Shown: positions 39,287 to 48,497 of the stretch, piece by piece
Layout: each line of letters begins with the position of its first letter
How positions within the stretch are numbered: position 1 is the first letter of the stretch
From: an uncultured Bartonella sp.
Lineage (GTDB): Bacteria; Pseudomonadota; Alphaproteobacteria; Rhizobiales; Rhizobiaceae
NCBI RefSeq assembly: GCF_945277285.1
Contig: NZ_CALYPR010000007.1
Coordinates: forward strand, 1-49,480
DNA: 49,480 bases
Direction of reading: 5' to 3'
Notes under the pieces: generated by a model
Seen by the model: the letters and a program-made list of their open reading frames with translations, nothing else
Databases searched by the model: none
What the model was told of the DNA's origin: nothing
Program-made: the position numbers and the translations under genes

Positions 39287-39766
39287 ATGGCAGGCAGTGT
39301 TAACAAGGTCATTTTGATTGGCAATCTGGGTGCAGATCCAGAAATTCGTAGAATGAACTCCGGCGATCAGGTGGCAAGTTTACGCATTGCAACATCAGAT
39401 AGTTGGCGCGACCGTAACACGGGGGAACGCCGTGAAAGAACCGAATGGCACAGCGTTGTTATTTTTAATGAAAATCTGGTGAAAGTGGTTGAGCAATATC
39501 TCAAAAAAGGTGCCAAAGTTTATATTGAAGGACAATTGCAAACCCGCAAATGGCAAGACCAGAATGGCAATGATCGCTATACGACCGAAATTGTCTTACA
39601 AAAATATCGTGGCGAACTACAAATGCTTGATAGTCGTGGCGAAGGTAGTGGAAGTCGTCCGCAGGTAAGCGATCAATCTGGCGGCTATGGTGGTTCCAAT
39701 CAAGGTGGTAACAACCAACCTGAAGGTGGTTTCTCACGCCAACTTGATGATGACGTCCCCTTCTGA
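39287..39766 (+). CDS. ssb: Single-stranded DNA-binding protein
   Basis: SSB (159 residues) coats single-stranded DNA and recruits repair proteins. The OB fold spans about residues 5-110 ([10 protein letters not shown], then E-W-H-S-V-V-I-F, and [11 protein letters not shown]). A Gly/Gln/Ser-rich linker leads to the acidic tip D-D-D-V-P-F that binds partner proteins. The start follows TTTGGAG. Divergence from uvrA is also seen in enterics. Confidence 0.97.
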   Translation: MAGSVNKVILIGNLGADPEIRRMNSGDQVASLRIATSDSWRDRNTGERRERTEWHSVVIFNENLVKVVEQYLKKGAKVYIEGQLQTRKWQDQNGNDRYTTEIVLQKYRGELQMLDSRGEGSGSRPQVSDQSGGYGGSNQGGNNQPEGGFSRQLDDDVPF

Positions 39767-40397
39767 GTAGCAGATTTTTTAAACTAGCAGCTTCTTGCTG
39801 AAGGCGGATAAACCGGATTTTGCAAGATAATGGTTAAGCAGCAAGTTTTTTGTCTTTATGTGCGTTTTCATAGGGCCTTTTGGCTTTTTAAAAAGCTCTA
39901 TGGGCCTTTGTTGACAGAATAAGCTATATTATTGGAAAAACCGGTAGGCTTGGCGCGGAAAATATTTAAACCGCTGATCATCTGTTATGAGGAATGTGAC
40001 CCATTTCTTGGCAAACAGGGAGCACAAAAATTACACTACAGATGTTAAACTATACCATGGGTTCCGCCTGAGTGTGCATCTTTTCTATTCGGGCAGCTGT
40101 TGCAGAAAAGCCGGCAGTCTGTTTTTTAAAAAGCAAGCCGCTGTGATGAAAACTATTTCAATGCAATATTCAGTTTTTTCAAAACTATACGGGAAAAACT
40201 GCAAAATAGGCACAAAGTAGCGCATAGTACGGTTTATTCATTTGCTTCTCTTGAATTCATTTTGTTTAGTTGCGCCGTGCTTAAATATTTTGTTTAAAAT
40301 CTTCAAGCAAAACAAACTGACATTTTTAATTTTACACTTCTGTACAAATGGGCGGCTTATCAGCATCATCCAAACATAAAAAAGTATAGGCGTTTAT
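39767..40397. other. Intergenic region between ssb and the MarC-family gene
   Basis: About 630 bases separate two convergent genes. A 77-codon open frame (39987-40220) has no recognisable product and no ribosome site. A perfect 14-base palindrome GCTTTTTAAAAAGC (39883-39896) is enclosed by CATAG/CTATG arms (39869-39902), which may fold as a long hairpin without a following T tract. A weak hairpin with six T is at 40097-40127. Confidence 0.45.
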
Positions 40398-41030
40398 TCA
40401 AACAATGCGGAACAAAGCAGCTATGCCATTGGCAACAAATTGCACTGCTAAAGCTGCAAGAATCACGCCGAACAGGCGGGTCAGAATAGTTCTTCCGGTT
40501 TCCCCCAACAAATGGTCAATCGGGTGAGCCAATAGCATAAAGCCATAGCAAACAATGACCGAGATAAGAATAACGAAACAGGAAACCAGTGTTCCGACAA
40601 CACCGGGATTTTTGCTTGCCATCAGAATGGTTGCCGAAATGGCTCCAGGGCCGGCAATCATTGGTATGGCAAGGGGAAAGGCGGCAATATTATGGATGTG
40701 ATCTTTGGTGACAGCGGTTTTGACGGTTTTTTGTTTGCGTTCAGAACGTTTTTCGAAAATCATTTCAAAAGCGATGGCAAAAAGCAGAATGCCGCCGGCA
40801 ATCTGGAAGGCACCAAGGGAAATACCAAGCCCTTCCAATATGGCACCGCCAACGAGTGCGAATGCCATTAGAATAATCAGGGAAATGACGGAGGCGGCCA
40901 TCGCAGTCGATTTGCGCTCCAGATGCGTCATATCCCGTGTAAGGCCCAAGAAAATCGGCACCAGACCGGCCGGATCAATTGTTACCAGCAAAGTAATAAA
41001 CGCATTTAGCAACAAACCTGCATCAAACAT
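40398..41030 (-). CDS. MarC-family integral membrane protein
   Basis: A 210-residue inner-membrane protein with about six hydrophobic segments. The D-P-A-G-L-V-P-I-F-L-G-L-T motif near residue 19 and the repeat A-I-P-M-I-A-G-P-G-A-I-S-A-T near the middle are hallmarks of MarC/UPF0056 proteins. Function of the family is not established; the old link to multiple antibiotic resistance was not supported. I start at M-F-D-A-G-L-L-L-N-A-F (41030), where GGAG lies upstream; a longer frame to 41102 adds a non-family segment. Confidence 0.88.
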   Translation of the reverse strand: MFDAGLLLNAFITLLVTIDPAGLVPIFLGLTRDMTHLERKSTAMAASVISLIILMAFALVGGAILEGLGISLGAFQIAGGILLFAIAFEMIFEKRSERKQKTVKTAVTKDHIHNIAAFPLAIPMIAGPGAISATILMASKNPGVVGTLVSCFVILISVIVCYGFMLLAHPIDHLLGETGRTILTRLFGVILAALAVQFVANGIAALFRIV

Positions 41031-41240
41031 GATTGTCACTCCTTGGATAGGCCAAAATTCCGTCGTTGGCGGTCTCATGACACAAAATTTCGCCAAAGTC
41101 ATCCACTGATTTTTCCACGTGTTTCATAACGCACTGAAAACAAAAAGCAAATCAACATGTCTACGGCAGCGATGAATTGGCTTTTCCAAGCATTTTTCGG
41201 TATAAAGGTAAGGTGATTCTATTTAGAAAGTTGTGTAACC

Positions 41241-44033
41241 GTGAACGATCAAATTGTGCCCCCAGATTCGGGAAACCCTAACGGTATTGAACCAGTCAAT
41301 ATCATAGAGGAAATGCAGCGCTCTTATCTCGATTATGCGATGAGCGTCATTGTGTCTCGTGCACTTCCGGATGTTCGTGACGGTATGAAGCCGGTACATC
41401 GTCGTATCCTTTATGCGATGAATATGATGGGGCTTTCCTATAACAAGCCTTACCGAAAATCGGCTGGTGTTGTGGGCGAGGTGATGGGAAAATTCCACCC
41501 GCATGGCGATGCTTCGATCTATGATGCGCTGGTGCGTATGGCGCAGGATTTCTCGCTGCGCGTTCCGCTTGTCGACGGGCAGGGAAACTTCGGCTCCATT
41601 GATGGTGATCCGCCAGCAGCAATGCGCTATACGGAATGTCGGCTGGAAAAGGTCTCCGATAGTCTGCTTTTCGATATTGATAAGGAAACTGTCGATTTTC
41701 AGGACAATTATGACGGACGTGAACAAGAGCCGATCGTTCTTCCGGCACGTTTTCCAAATCTTCTGGTCAACGGTTCGGGTGGTATTGCTGTGGGTATGGC
41801 AACCAATATTCCGCCACATAACCTTGGTGAAGTGATTGATGGTTGCGTTGCCTTGATCGACAATCCGGCCATAGCACTTGATGAAATGATCAAGATTATT
41901 CCGGGGCCTGATTTTCCAACTGGTGGCATAATTCTCGGTCGTTCGGGAATACGTTCGGCCTATGAAACCGGTCGTGGTTCGCTTATCATGCGCGCCAAGG
42001 TCGATATTGAAGACATTCGTAATGACCGGCAGGCTATTGTTGTTACTGAAATTCCATATCAAGTGAATAAAGCAACAATGGTTGAGAAAATCGCCGAGCT
42101 TGTGCGGGATAAACGTATTGAGGGAATTGCCGATCTGCGAGATGAGTCGGACCGTGAAGGCTATCGCGTGGTTATCGAGTTGAAGCGCGATGCTGTTGCC
42201 GATGTGGTTTTGAACCAGCTTTATCGATACACACCGTTACAAACGTCCTTTGGCTGCAATATGGTTGCACTGAACGGTGGTAAACCGGAACAGATGACAC
42301 TTCTTGATATGCTCAAGGCATTTGTCTCGTTCCGCGAAGAGGTCGTAACTCGGCGTACCAAGTTTCTGCTTCGCAAAGCGCGTGAGCGTGCCCATGTCTT
42401 GGTAGGTCTAGCAATTGCGGTAGCCAATATTGACGAAGTTATCCAGCTTATCCGAAATGCACCGGATCCGCAAACAGCACGTGACCAGTTGATGACCCGT
42501 CGTTGGCCGGCTGCCGACGTCCGGCATCTGATCGAGCTTATTGATGATCCGCGTCATATCATTCATGAAGATAATACGTATAATCTTTCGGAAGAGCAGG
42601 CCCGTGCCATTCTCGACTTGCGGTTACAACGTCTAACTGCTTTGGGACGTGACGAAATTGCCGATGAACTGAATGAAATCGGTGCAGAAATCACCGATTA
42701 TCTTGATATATTGGGTTCACGCCAGCGGGTTATGGCAATTGTCAAGGAAGAATTGATGGCAGTTCGCAATGAATTTGCCACACCTCGTTTGACAACTTTC
42801 GGTTCCGGTGGAGCCGAAATGGATGATGAAGATCTTATTGCCCGCGAAGAGATGGTCGTGACAGTAAGTCATAGCGGCTATATCAAACGCGTACCGCTGA
42901 ATACCTATCGCGCACAACGCCGCGGTGGCAAAGGCCGCTCCGGCATGGCAACAAAGGACGAAGATTTTGTAACCCGTTTGTTTGTTGCCAATACGCATGC
43001 ACCGGTGTTGTTCTTCTCGTCACGCGGCATTGTCTATAAAGAAAAGGTCTGGCGTTTGCCGGTTGGCACGCCACAATCTCGCGGCAAGGCTCTTATAAAT
43101 CTTCTTCCCCTGCAGCAAGGAGAACGGATTACAACAATTATGCCTTTGCCGGAAGATGAAGAAAGTTGGAGCGCGCTTGATGTCATGTTTGCAACAACGC
43201 GTGGCACGGTGCGCAGGAACAAGCTGTCAGATTTTGTTCAGGTCAATCGCAATGGTAAAATTGCTATGAAGCTTGATGACGAACATGACGAGATATTGTC
43301 GGTTGATACCTGCACGGAAAATGATGATGTGGTATTAACCACTGCCGATGGCCAGTGTATACGCTTCGCAGTGTCCGATGTGCGTGTTTTTGCCGGAAGA
43401 AATTCTATTGGCGTTCGCGGTATCAATCTTGGAGAAGGCGATAAAGTTATCTCCATGGCTATTCTTGAGCATGTCGAAGCCACGCCTGCCGAGCGTTCAG
43501 CCTATATCAAGCGTGCAATTGCCGAACGGCGAGCAGCAGGCAGTGAAAGCGATGACGTTGTCTTGAGTGACGATGAGGAAACGACCGGTGATGCAGAGCT
43601 TAGCGATGCAAGATATGCCGAACTTGCAGCACATGAACAAATGTTGCTGACGGTTAGCCAATTCGGTTATGGCAAGCGTTCATCTTCTTATGAATTCAGA
43701 ATTTCCGGTCGTGGTGGAAAAGGTATCAGAGCAACCGATCCATCAAAAACCGCTGAAATAGGCAAGCTTGTTGCGGCTTTCCCCGTCGAGGCGAAAGATC
43801 AGATCATGCTTGTTTCCGATGGTGGGCAGCTTATCCGGGTGCCGGTGGAAGGGATCCGCATTGCCGGTCGTTCGACCAAGGGGGTCACAATCTTCCATAC
43901 GGCTGAAAACGAAAAAGTTGTGTCTGTAGAGCGTATCTCTGAATCAGATGAGGAAGAGAGTGACGAACAAACAGACAACCAAAGCGTTGATGGTGGCTTG
44001 TCAACCGACAGTCAATCAGAGCCCGAGGCTTGA
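41241..44033 (+). CDS. gyrA: DNA gyrase subunit A
   Basis: GyrA (930 residues) cuts and rejoins DNA during negative supercoiling. The catalytic Tyr130 is in A-M-R-Y-T-E. The quinolone region reads H-G-D-A-S-I-Y-D, with Ala91 at the position of E. coli Ser83 and Asp95 at Asp87. The GyrA box Q-R-R-G-G-K-G opens the six-bladed C-terminal DNA-wrapping domain. That domain contains an acidic insert ([13 protein letters not shown]) before its last blades, and ends with an acidic tail. The start is GTG 41241 with a weak purine site. coaD follows. Confidence 0.97.
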   Translation: MNDQIVPPDSGNPNGIEPVNIIEEMQRSYLDYAMSVIVSRALPDVRDGMKPVHRRILYAMNMMGLSYNKPYRKSAGVVGEVMGKFHPHGDASIYDALVRMAQDFSLRVPLVDGQGNFGSIDGDPPAAMRYTECRLEKVSDSLLFDIDKETVDFQDNYDGREQEPIVLPARFPNLLVNGSGGIAVGMATNIPPHNLGEVIDGCVALIDNPAIALDEMIKIIPGPDFPTGGIILGRSGIRSAYETGRGSLIMRAKVDIEDIRNDRQAIVVTEIPYQVNKATMVEKIAELVRDKRIEGIADLRDESDREGYRVVIELKRDAVADVVLNQLYRYTPLQTSFGCNMVALNGGKPEQMTLLDMLKAFVSFREEVVTRRTKFLLRKARERAHVLVGLAIAVANIDEVIQLIRNAPDPQTARDQLMTRRWPAADVRHLIELIDDPRHIIHEDNTYNLSEEQARAILDLRLQRLTALGRDEIADELNEIGAEITDYLDILGSRQRVMAIVKEELMAVRNEFATPRLTTFGSGGAEMDDEDLIAREEMVVTVSHSGYIKRVPLNTYRAQRRGGKGRSGMATKDEDFVTRLFVANTHAPVLFFSSRGIVYKEKVWRLPVGTPQSRGKALINLLPLQQGERITTIMPLPEDEESWSALDVMFATTRGTVRRNKLSDFVQVNRNGKIAMKLDDEHDEILSVDTCTENDDVVLTTADGQCIRFAVSDVRVFAGRNSIGVRGINLGEGDKVISMAILEHVEATPAERSAYIKRAIAERRAAGSESDDVVLSDDEETTGDAELSDARYAELAAHEQMLLTVSQFGYGKRSSSYEFRISGRGGKGIRATDPSKTAEIGKLVAAFPVEAKDQIMLVSDGGQLIRVPVEGIRIAGRSTKGVTIFHTAENEKVVSVERISESDEEESDEQTDNQSVDGGLSTDSQSEPEA

Positions 44034-44070
44034 AAGTCAAGTCGTTGAAGATGGCTGTTGGGAGGAAAAA

Positions 44071-44565
44071 ATGACAGTGGCAATTTTTGCTGGTTCTTTT
44101 GATCCTTTTACTAATGGCCATCTTGATGTGTTGCAACGTGCTTTTATTATTGCCGATAAGGTGGTGGTGGCAATTGGCGTCCAACCGAGCAAAGTCCCTT
44201 TGTTTACTTTTGAAGAGCGTAAAACGCTTATATCAAATGTTGTAAAAGATGTTTTGAAAGTAACGGGTGACCGCTTGGCGGTCATATCTTTTGATAATCT
44301 GCTGGTTGATAAAGCACGGGAAATTGGTGCCAGTCTTATCATTCGCGGGTTACGTGATGAAACCGATTTTAGTTATGAAATGCAACTTGCCGGTATGAAT
44401 GCAGCCATGGCACCGGATATCCAAACGGTATTTTTGCCAGCAAAAGATTCTGTCCGCTCGATCTCGGCCACATTGGTTCGCCAGATTGCCTCAATGGGTG
44501 GAGATGTATCGCCTTTTGTTCCCGAAATTGTAGCACATGCTTTGACTAGAAAATTAAAATCCTGA
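44071..44565 (+). CDS. coaD: Phosphopantetheine adenylyltransferase
   Basis: CoaD (164 residues) makes dephospho-CoA from 4'-phosphopantetheine and ATP. The nucleotidyltransferase motif T-N-G-H (14-17, in [10 protein letters not shown]) and the [11 protein letters not shown] segment are present. ATG 44071 follows a strong GGAGG (44061-44065); a longer frame overlapping gyrA is rejected. The gyrA-coaD-ppi-ppi-queA-tgt order is one I recall from Brucella and relatives. Confidence 0.96.
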   Translation: MTVAIFAGSFDPFTNGHLDVLQRAFIIADKVVVAIGVQPSKVPLFTFEERKTLISNVVKDVLKVTGDRLAVISFDNLLVDKAREIGASLIIRGLRDETDFSYEMQLAGMNAAMAPDIQTVFLPAKDSVRSISATLVRQIASMGGDVSPFVPEIVAHALTRKLKS

Positions 44566-44578
44566 ATGGAGAAAAAAC

Positions 44579-45160
44579 TTGGTTCGGAAACTTTTGGCCG
44601 TTATGGCCGTTATTTTAACACTATTTTCGCTTTCCTCTTTGGCCTATGCGGCAGGAGGAGAAAACCTCGTTCTTACGCTTAAAGATGGTGAGGTGACCAT
44701 CAGATTGCGGCCGGATTTGGCACCTAAACATGTTGCACAAATTGAAAAACTTACAAAGGAAGGTGCCTATGATAATGTGGTTTTTCACCGCGTTATTCCG
44801 GGGTTTATGGCGCAGACCGGCGATGTGAAATTCGGTAAAAAGGGCGGTGCCGAGTTTAATATTCGTCGCGCCGGAATGGGCGGTTCTCAATATGCCGATT
44901 TGCCGGCAGAATTTTCCAAAGTACCATTCAAGCGCGGGACCGTTGGTATGGCACGCTCTCAGGACCCGAATTCGGCAAATTCTCAGTTTTTCATTTGTTT
45001 TGATGATGCGTCATTTCTTAATGGCCAATATACGGTTGTTGGTGAAGTCGTAAAAGGTATGGATGTCGTTGATAAAATCAAAAAAGGGCGCGCCGATAAT
45101 AATGGTTCGGTTGCCGACCCCGATGTGATTGTTAAAGCGCATATCGAAGCTGCAAAATAG
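44579..45160 (+). CDS. ppiA: Periplasmic peptidyl-prolyl cis-trans isomerase, cyclophilin type
   Basis: The 193-residue protein begins at TTG 44579 with GGAG about eight bases upstream and a signal peptide (residues 1-24, ending A-Y-A). The cyclophilin core has V-F-H-R-V-I-P-G-F-M-A-Q-T-G-D (with catalytic Arg in F-H-R), M-A-R-S-Q-D-P-N-S-A-N-S-Q-F-F-I and V-V-G-E-V. It helps fold secreted proteins. Only the TTG start retains the complete signal. It is followed 16 bases on by a cytoplasmic paralogue of very similar sequence. Confidence 0.93.
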   Translation: MVRKLLAVMAVILTLFSLSSLAYAAGGENLVLTLKDGEVTIRLRPDLAPKHVAQIEKLTKEGAYDNVVFHRVIPGFMAQTGDVKFGKKGGAEFNIRRAGMGGSQYADLPAEFSKVPFKRGTVGMARSQDPNSANSQFFICFDDASFLNGQYTVVGEVVKGMDVVDKIKKGRADNNGSVADPDVIVKAHIEAAK

Positions 45161-45176
45161 CATAAAGGAAAATAAA

Positions 45177-45689
45177 ATGGCGGAGATAAAAGATCCCGAA
45201 AATACTCTGATTTTGGAAACAACAAAAGGCAATGTTATTATTGAATTATTGCCGGATGTTGCTCCGGAGCACGTCAAAAGAATTAAAGAACTTGCCCGCG
45301 AGGGTGCCTATGACAATGTTGTTTTCCATCGTGTGATTGACGGCTTTATGGCCCAGACGGGCGACGTCGAATTCGGCAAAAAAGGTAGTAAAAAGTTTAA
45401 CGCTTCGCGCGCCGGAATGGGGGGATCCAAAAAGCCAGATCTTAAGGCCGAGTTTTCCAATGTTCCGCATAAACGCGGCACTGCTTCTATGGCTCGCAGC
45501 CAAAATCCCAATTCTGCCAATTCGCAGTTTTTTATCTGCTTTGAAGATGCCCCTTGGTTGAACCGCCAATATACAGTTTGGGGACAAGTCATAGAAGGCA
45601 TGGAAAATGTTGATAAGCTCAAAAAAGGTGAACCGGTGAGCGATCCCGACAGCATTGTCAAAGCAACAATAGCAGCCGACAAAAAATAA
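45177..45689 (+). CDS. ppiB: Cytoplasmic peptidyl-prolyl cis-trans isomerase, cyclophilin type
   Basis: The 170-residue cyclophilin lacks a signal peptide and so is cytoplasmic. Motifs are V-F-H-R-V-I-D-G-F-M-A-Q-T-G-D and M-A-R-S-Q-N-P-N-S-A-N-S-Q-F-F-I. ATG 45177 is preceded by AAAGGA; the frame upstream of it runs into the end of ppiA. The two proteins share long identical stretches, so they look like a tandem duplication in which one copy gained or lost export. A terminator follows. Confidence 0.95.
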   Translation: MAEIKDPENTLILETTKGNVIIELLPDVAPEHVKRIKELAREGAYDNVVFHRVIDGFMAQTGDVEFGKKGSKKFNASRAGMGGSKKPDLKAEFSNVPHKRGTASMARSQNPNSANSQFFICFEDAPWLNRQYTVWGQVIEGMENVDKLKKGEPVSDPDSIVKATIAADKK

Positions 45690-45736
45690 CGTTAGAGATC
45701 AAGACTTAAGCCGAAATTCTTGAATGTGAGAAAATG

Positions 45737-45772
45737 AAAAGGTGCCCGGATGAAAAAACGGGCACTTTTTTA
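45737..45772 (+). terminator. Terminator of the coaD-ppiA-ppiB unit
   Basis: GTGCCCG (45742-45748) pairs with CGGGCAC (45759-45765), extended by A/T pairs, and is followed by six T. It lies about 50 bases after the ppiB stop. Confidence 0.88.
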
Positions 45773-46219
45773 ATGTTTAAAATAACCAGCAAGATTTAAG
45801 AAATTGATTCATGATTGATATGTAATTGATTGATTAAAAAAGATTTTTGAATAGCTGGACAGTTTCAGCCCAATGCTGGTTTCTTCTTTTTCTATTGGTG
45901 GGAATTTCTGCCTGATCACAACCAAAAAACTTTGAATTGTTAATTCGGGAAAGTGGCATATTTGCCTCTCTTATTTGAGTGGCGTTGTTGGCAATTGTCA
46001 GTTTTTATCTCAGAAATTGCTTTTAACTTTTTGGAAAACGGTTTTTTCCAGACGCATTTATCGATTCCAAAAACCGCTTCACAGTTTTTGGAAAATGCTC
46101 TAGTAAAAAAGATGCCAAAAGCCCGGTGGAAGCTTGCCGGTTTGTTGGCTTTTCTATGTGTTGTAACATCATGACAAACATTGTTCGTTTGTCTTTAATT
46201 GGATTGTACGTACGCGCTT
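45773..46219. other. Intergenic region between ppiB terminator and queA
   Basis: About 450 bases are AT-rich in the first half. A 73-codon open frame (45953-46174) covers the palindromic repeat annotated at 46051-46103 and is not considered a gene. A small hairpin TGGAAAA/TTTTCCA (46032-46050) stands just before the repeat. No clear promoter for queA was seen. Confidence 0.5.
46051..46103 (-). repeat. Rhizobiales-type palindromic intergenic repeat
   Basis: The unit is symmetrical: GCATT (46054-46058), a perfect arm TTCCAAAAA (46065-46073), an 11-base centre CCGCTTCACAG, the arm TTTTTGGAA (46085-46093) and AATGC (46094-46098), then TCTAG. On the minus strand it begins CTAGAGCATTTTCC and contains CTGTGAAGCGGTTTT, like abundant intergenic elements I recall from rhizobia and Brucella. 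A weaker relative is at 21408-21456. Confidence 0.6.
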
Positions 46220-47302
46220 ATGCAAGTTGACCTTTTTGATTTTGATTTACCGGAAAAACAGATAGCTCTGCGTCCCGCTGTGCCACGGGAAAGTGCCCGT
46301 CTTCTGCATGTTGGCCACGGTGGCCGGCTTGAAGACCTTCATGTTCGCGATTTGCCAACGCTCTTTCAAAAAGGCGATGCGCTTGTTTTCAATGATACAA
46401 AAGTTATCAAAGCCCAACTGCAAGGTGAACGGCACCGTGGCGAAGCGGTAGCTCATATTGGGGCAACGCTTCATAAACGTGTTTCCCCCAATCAATGGAA
46501 AGCTTTTGTGCGTCCGGCAAAGCGTTTAAAAATTGGCGAAACCATTATTTTTTCAGGTGCTGATAAAACTGTGGCAACCGAAACACCGCTTAAAGCCATT
46601 GTTCGGGAAAAAGGCGAAAATGGCGAAATGTTATTGGAATTCGAAAAATCGGGTGCAGTCCTTGATCGTGAAATCGCGCTGATCGGTCATATGCCTTTAC
46701 CACCCTATATTGCATTAAAGCGTGGCGAGGATAAGCAAGATGAAACAGATTATCAAACTGTCTATGCGCGTGAAGAAGGGGCCGTGGCCGCACCGACAGC
46801 GGGGCTACATTTCACCAAAGAATTGATGCAAAAAATAAAAGAACGCGGTGTCGAAGAACATTTTCTAACTCTTCATGTCGGAGCCGGTACTTTTCTTCCG
46901 GTAAAAGTAGAAGATACCAAGGACCATAAGATGCATTCGGAATTTGGCCATATCGACGCACAGACGGCAGATGCATTGATGGCCGTCAAAAGACGTGGAA
47001 ACCGCGTGATTGCTGTTGGCACAACTGCCATGCGCCTGCTTGAAAGTGCTGCCGACGAGAACGGCAATTTAAACGCCTGGGCAGGTTCAACCGATATTTT
47101 TATAACGCCCGGTTATCATTTCCGTTTTGTTGACTGTTTGATGACCAACTTCCATCTGCCACGCTCGACATTGTTTATGCTGGTATCGGCTTTTAGCGGG
47201 CTTGATACTATGAAAAATGCTTATCGGCATGCTATTGATACCGGCTATCGCTTTTATTCTTATGGCGACACAAGTTTTCTGGAACGAAAAGATCAAGGCT
47301 AA
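46220..47302 (+). CDS. queA: S-adenosylmethionine:tRNA ribosyltransferase-isomerase
   Basis: QueA (360 residues) converts preQ1 in tRNA to epoxyqueuosine. It starts [11 protein letters not shown] and contains the conserved [16 protein letters not shown] and T-A-G-L-H-F segments, and ends with F-Y-S-Y-G-D. ATG 46220 has no clear ribosome site; an upstream TTG (46199) would add seven non-family residues. The stop shares a base with the tgt start (TAATG), so the two queuosine enzymes are coupled. Confidence 0.95.
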   Translation: MQVDLFDFDLPEKQIALRPAVPRESARLLHVGHGGRLEDLHVRDLPTLFQKGDALVFNDTKVIKAQLQGERHRGEAVAHIGATLHKRVSPNQWKAFVRPAKRLKIGETIIFSGADKTVATETPLKAIVREKGENGEMLLEFEKSGAVLDREIALIGHMPLPPYIALKRGEDKQDETDYQTVYAREEGAVAAPTAGLHFTKELMQKIKERGVEEHFLTLHVGAGTFLPVKVEDTKDHKMHSEFGHIDAQTADALMAVKRRGNRVIAVGTTAMRLLESAADENGNLNAWAGSTDIFITPGYHFRFVDCLMTNFHLPRSTLFMLVSAFSGLDTMKNAYRHAIDTGYRFYSYGDTSFLERKDQG

Positions 47303-48429
47303 TGACCGAAACCTTCACTTTCACCAAAATTACCGAAGATGGACGGGCAAGGCGCGGCGAAATTTCGATGCCGCGTGGCAAAATTAGCACGCCGGCTTTT
47401 ATGCCGGTGGGTACGGCTGGCACCGTCAAGGCAATGTACATGGAACAGGTTGCCGAACTTGGCGCCGACATCATTCTTGGCAACACCTATCATTTGATGT
47501 TGCGCCCTGGCGCAGAACGGATAGCAAGGATCGGGGGGCTCCACGTTTTTGCCCGATGGCCAAAGCCTATTTTGACTGATTCTGGCGGTTTTCAAGTGAT
47601 GTCACTTGCGGGGTTAAGAAAACTTACCGAAAAAGGCGTAACCTTTCAGTCGCATATTGACGGGGCGCGTTATGAACTGACTCCGGAACGGTCGATCGAA
47701 ATTCAAGGATTGCTGGATTCTGATATCCAGATGCAACTTGACCAATGTGTGGCATTACCGGCGACAAAAAACGATATGGAAAAAGCTATGGAACTTTCGT
47801 TACGCTGGGCAGAACGTTGCAAAACCGCGTTTGGCAACCAGCCGGCCAAGGCGATGTTCGGCATTGTTCAGGGTGGGGATGATGCAAATCTTCGTGCGCG
47901 TTCGGCAGAGGCGCTAAAAGATATGGACTTAAAAGGCTATTCCATCGGCGGATTGGCTGTCGGCGAGCCGCAAAGTGTAATGATGGATATGCTGGATGTT
48001 ACCACAGCAATATTGCCGGAAAATAAGCCACGTTATCTTATGGGGGTTGGTACACCCGACGATATTCTGAAAAGCGTGGCACGCGGTGTCGATATGTTTG
48101 ATTGTGTCATGCCAACACGTGCTGGCCGCCATGGTCTGGCATTCACACGGTTTGGCAAAATCAATCTAAGAAATGCAAAACACGCCGAAGATCCACGCCC
48201 ACTCGATCCGGAGTCGCCTTGTCCGGCAGCTCGCGATTATAGCCGCGCTTACCTTCACCACCTTGTGAAGGCGGGTGAAGCTCTAGGCGGTATGGTTCTG
48301 ACATGGAACAATCTTGCCTATTACCAGCAACTGATGCAAGGCATACGCGATTCTATAGAGGCACATCGATATACAGATTTTATGGCAGAAATAACCGAAC
48401 AATGGAATAGAGGCGACGATTTGGCTTAA
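47302..48429 (+). CDS. tgt: tRNA-guanine transglycosylase (Tgt) with degenerate zinc site
   Basis: Tgt (375 residues) exchanges guanine-34 for preQ1 in GUN anticodons. The TIM-barrel active-site residues are intact: Asp93 in I-L-T-D-S-G-G-F-Q and Asp267 in [14 protein letters not shown]. In Zymomonas Tgt zinc is held by Cys318, Cys320, Cys323 and His349. The equivalent positions here are Ser305, Cys307, Ala310 and Asn336, so three of four ligands are absent (S-P-C-P-A-A and L-T-W-N-N). The surrounding S-R-A-Y-L-H-H-L is conserved, so the protein is probably active. It is coupled to queA. Confidence 0.95.
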   Translation: MTETFTFTKITEDGRARRGEISMPRGKISTPAFMPVGTAGTVKAMYMEQVAELGADIILGNTYHLMLRPGAERIARIGGLHVFARWPKPILTDSGGFQVMSLAGLRKLTEKGVTFQSHIDGARYELTPERSIEIQGLLDSDIQMQLDQCVALPATKNDMEKAMELSLRWAERCKTAFGNQPAKAMFGIVQGGDDANLRARSAEALKDMDLKGYSIGGLAVGEPQSVMMDMLDVTTAILPENKPRYLMGVGTPDDILKSVARGVDMFDCVMPTRAGRHGLAFTRFGKINLRNAKHAEDPRPLDPESPCPAARDYSRAYLHHLVKAGEALGGMVLTWNNLAYYQQLMQGIRDSIEAHRYTDFMAEITEQWNRGDDLA

Positions 48430-48497
48430 ATGTAAACGCCAGATATTATTTTCATATCTTTCGTTGTATTCATAACAGGATCACTTATATCAGTAAG

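Noticed and set aside
39911..39930. TTGACA followed by TATATT downstream of ssb.
   Set aside because: Only eight bases separate the two hexamers, far too few for a sigma-70 promoter.
45953..46174. A 73-codon open frame upstream of queA with a repeated F-L-E-N motif.
   Set aside because: The repeated residues are produced by the arms of the palindromic DNA repeat, not by a protein repeat.
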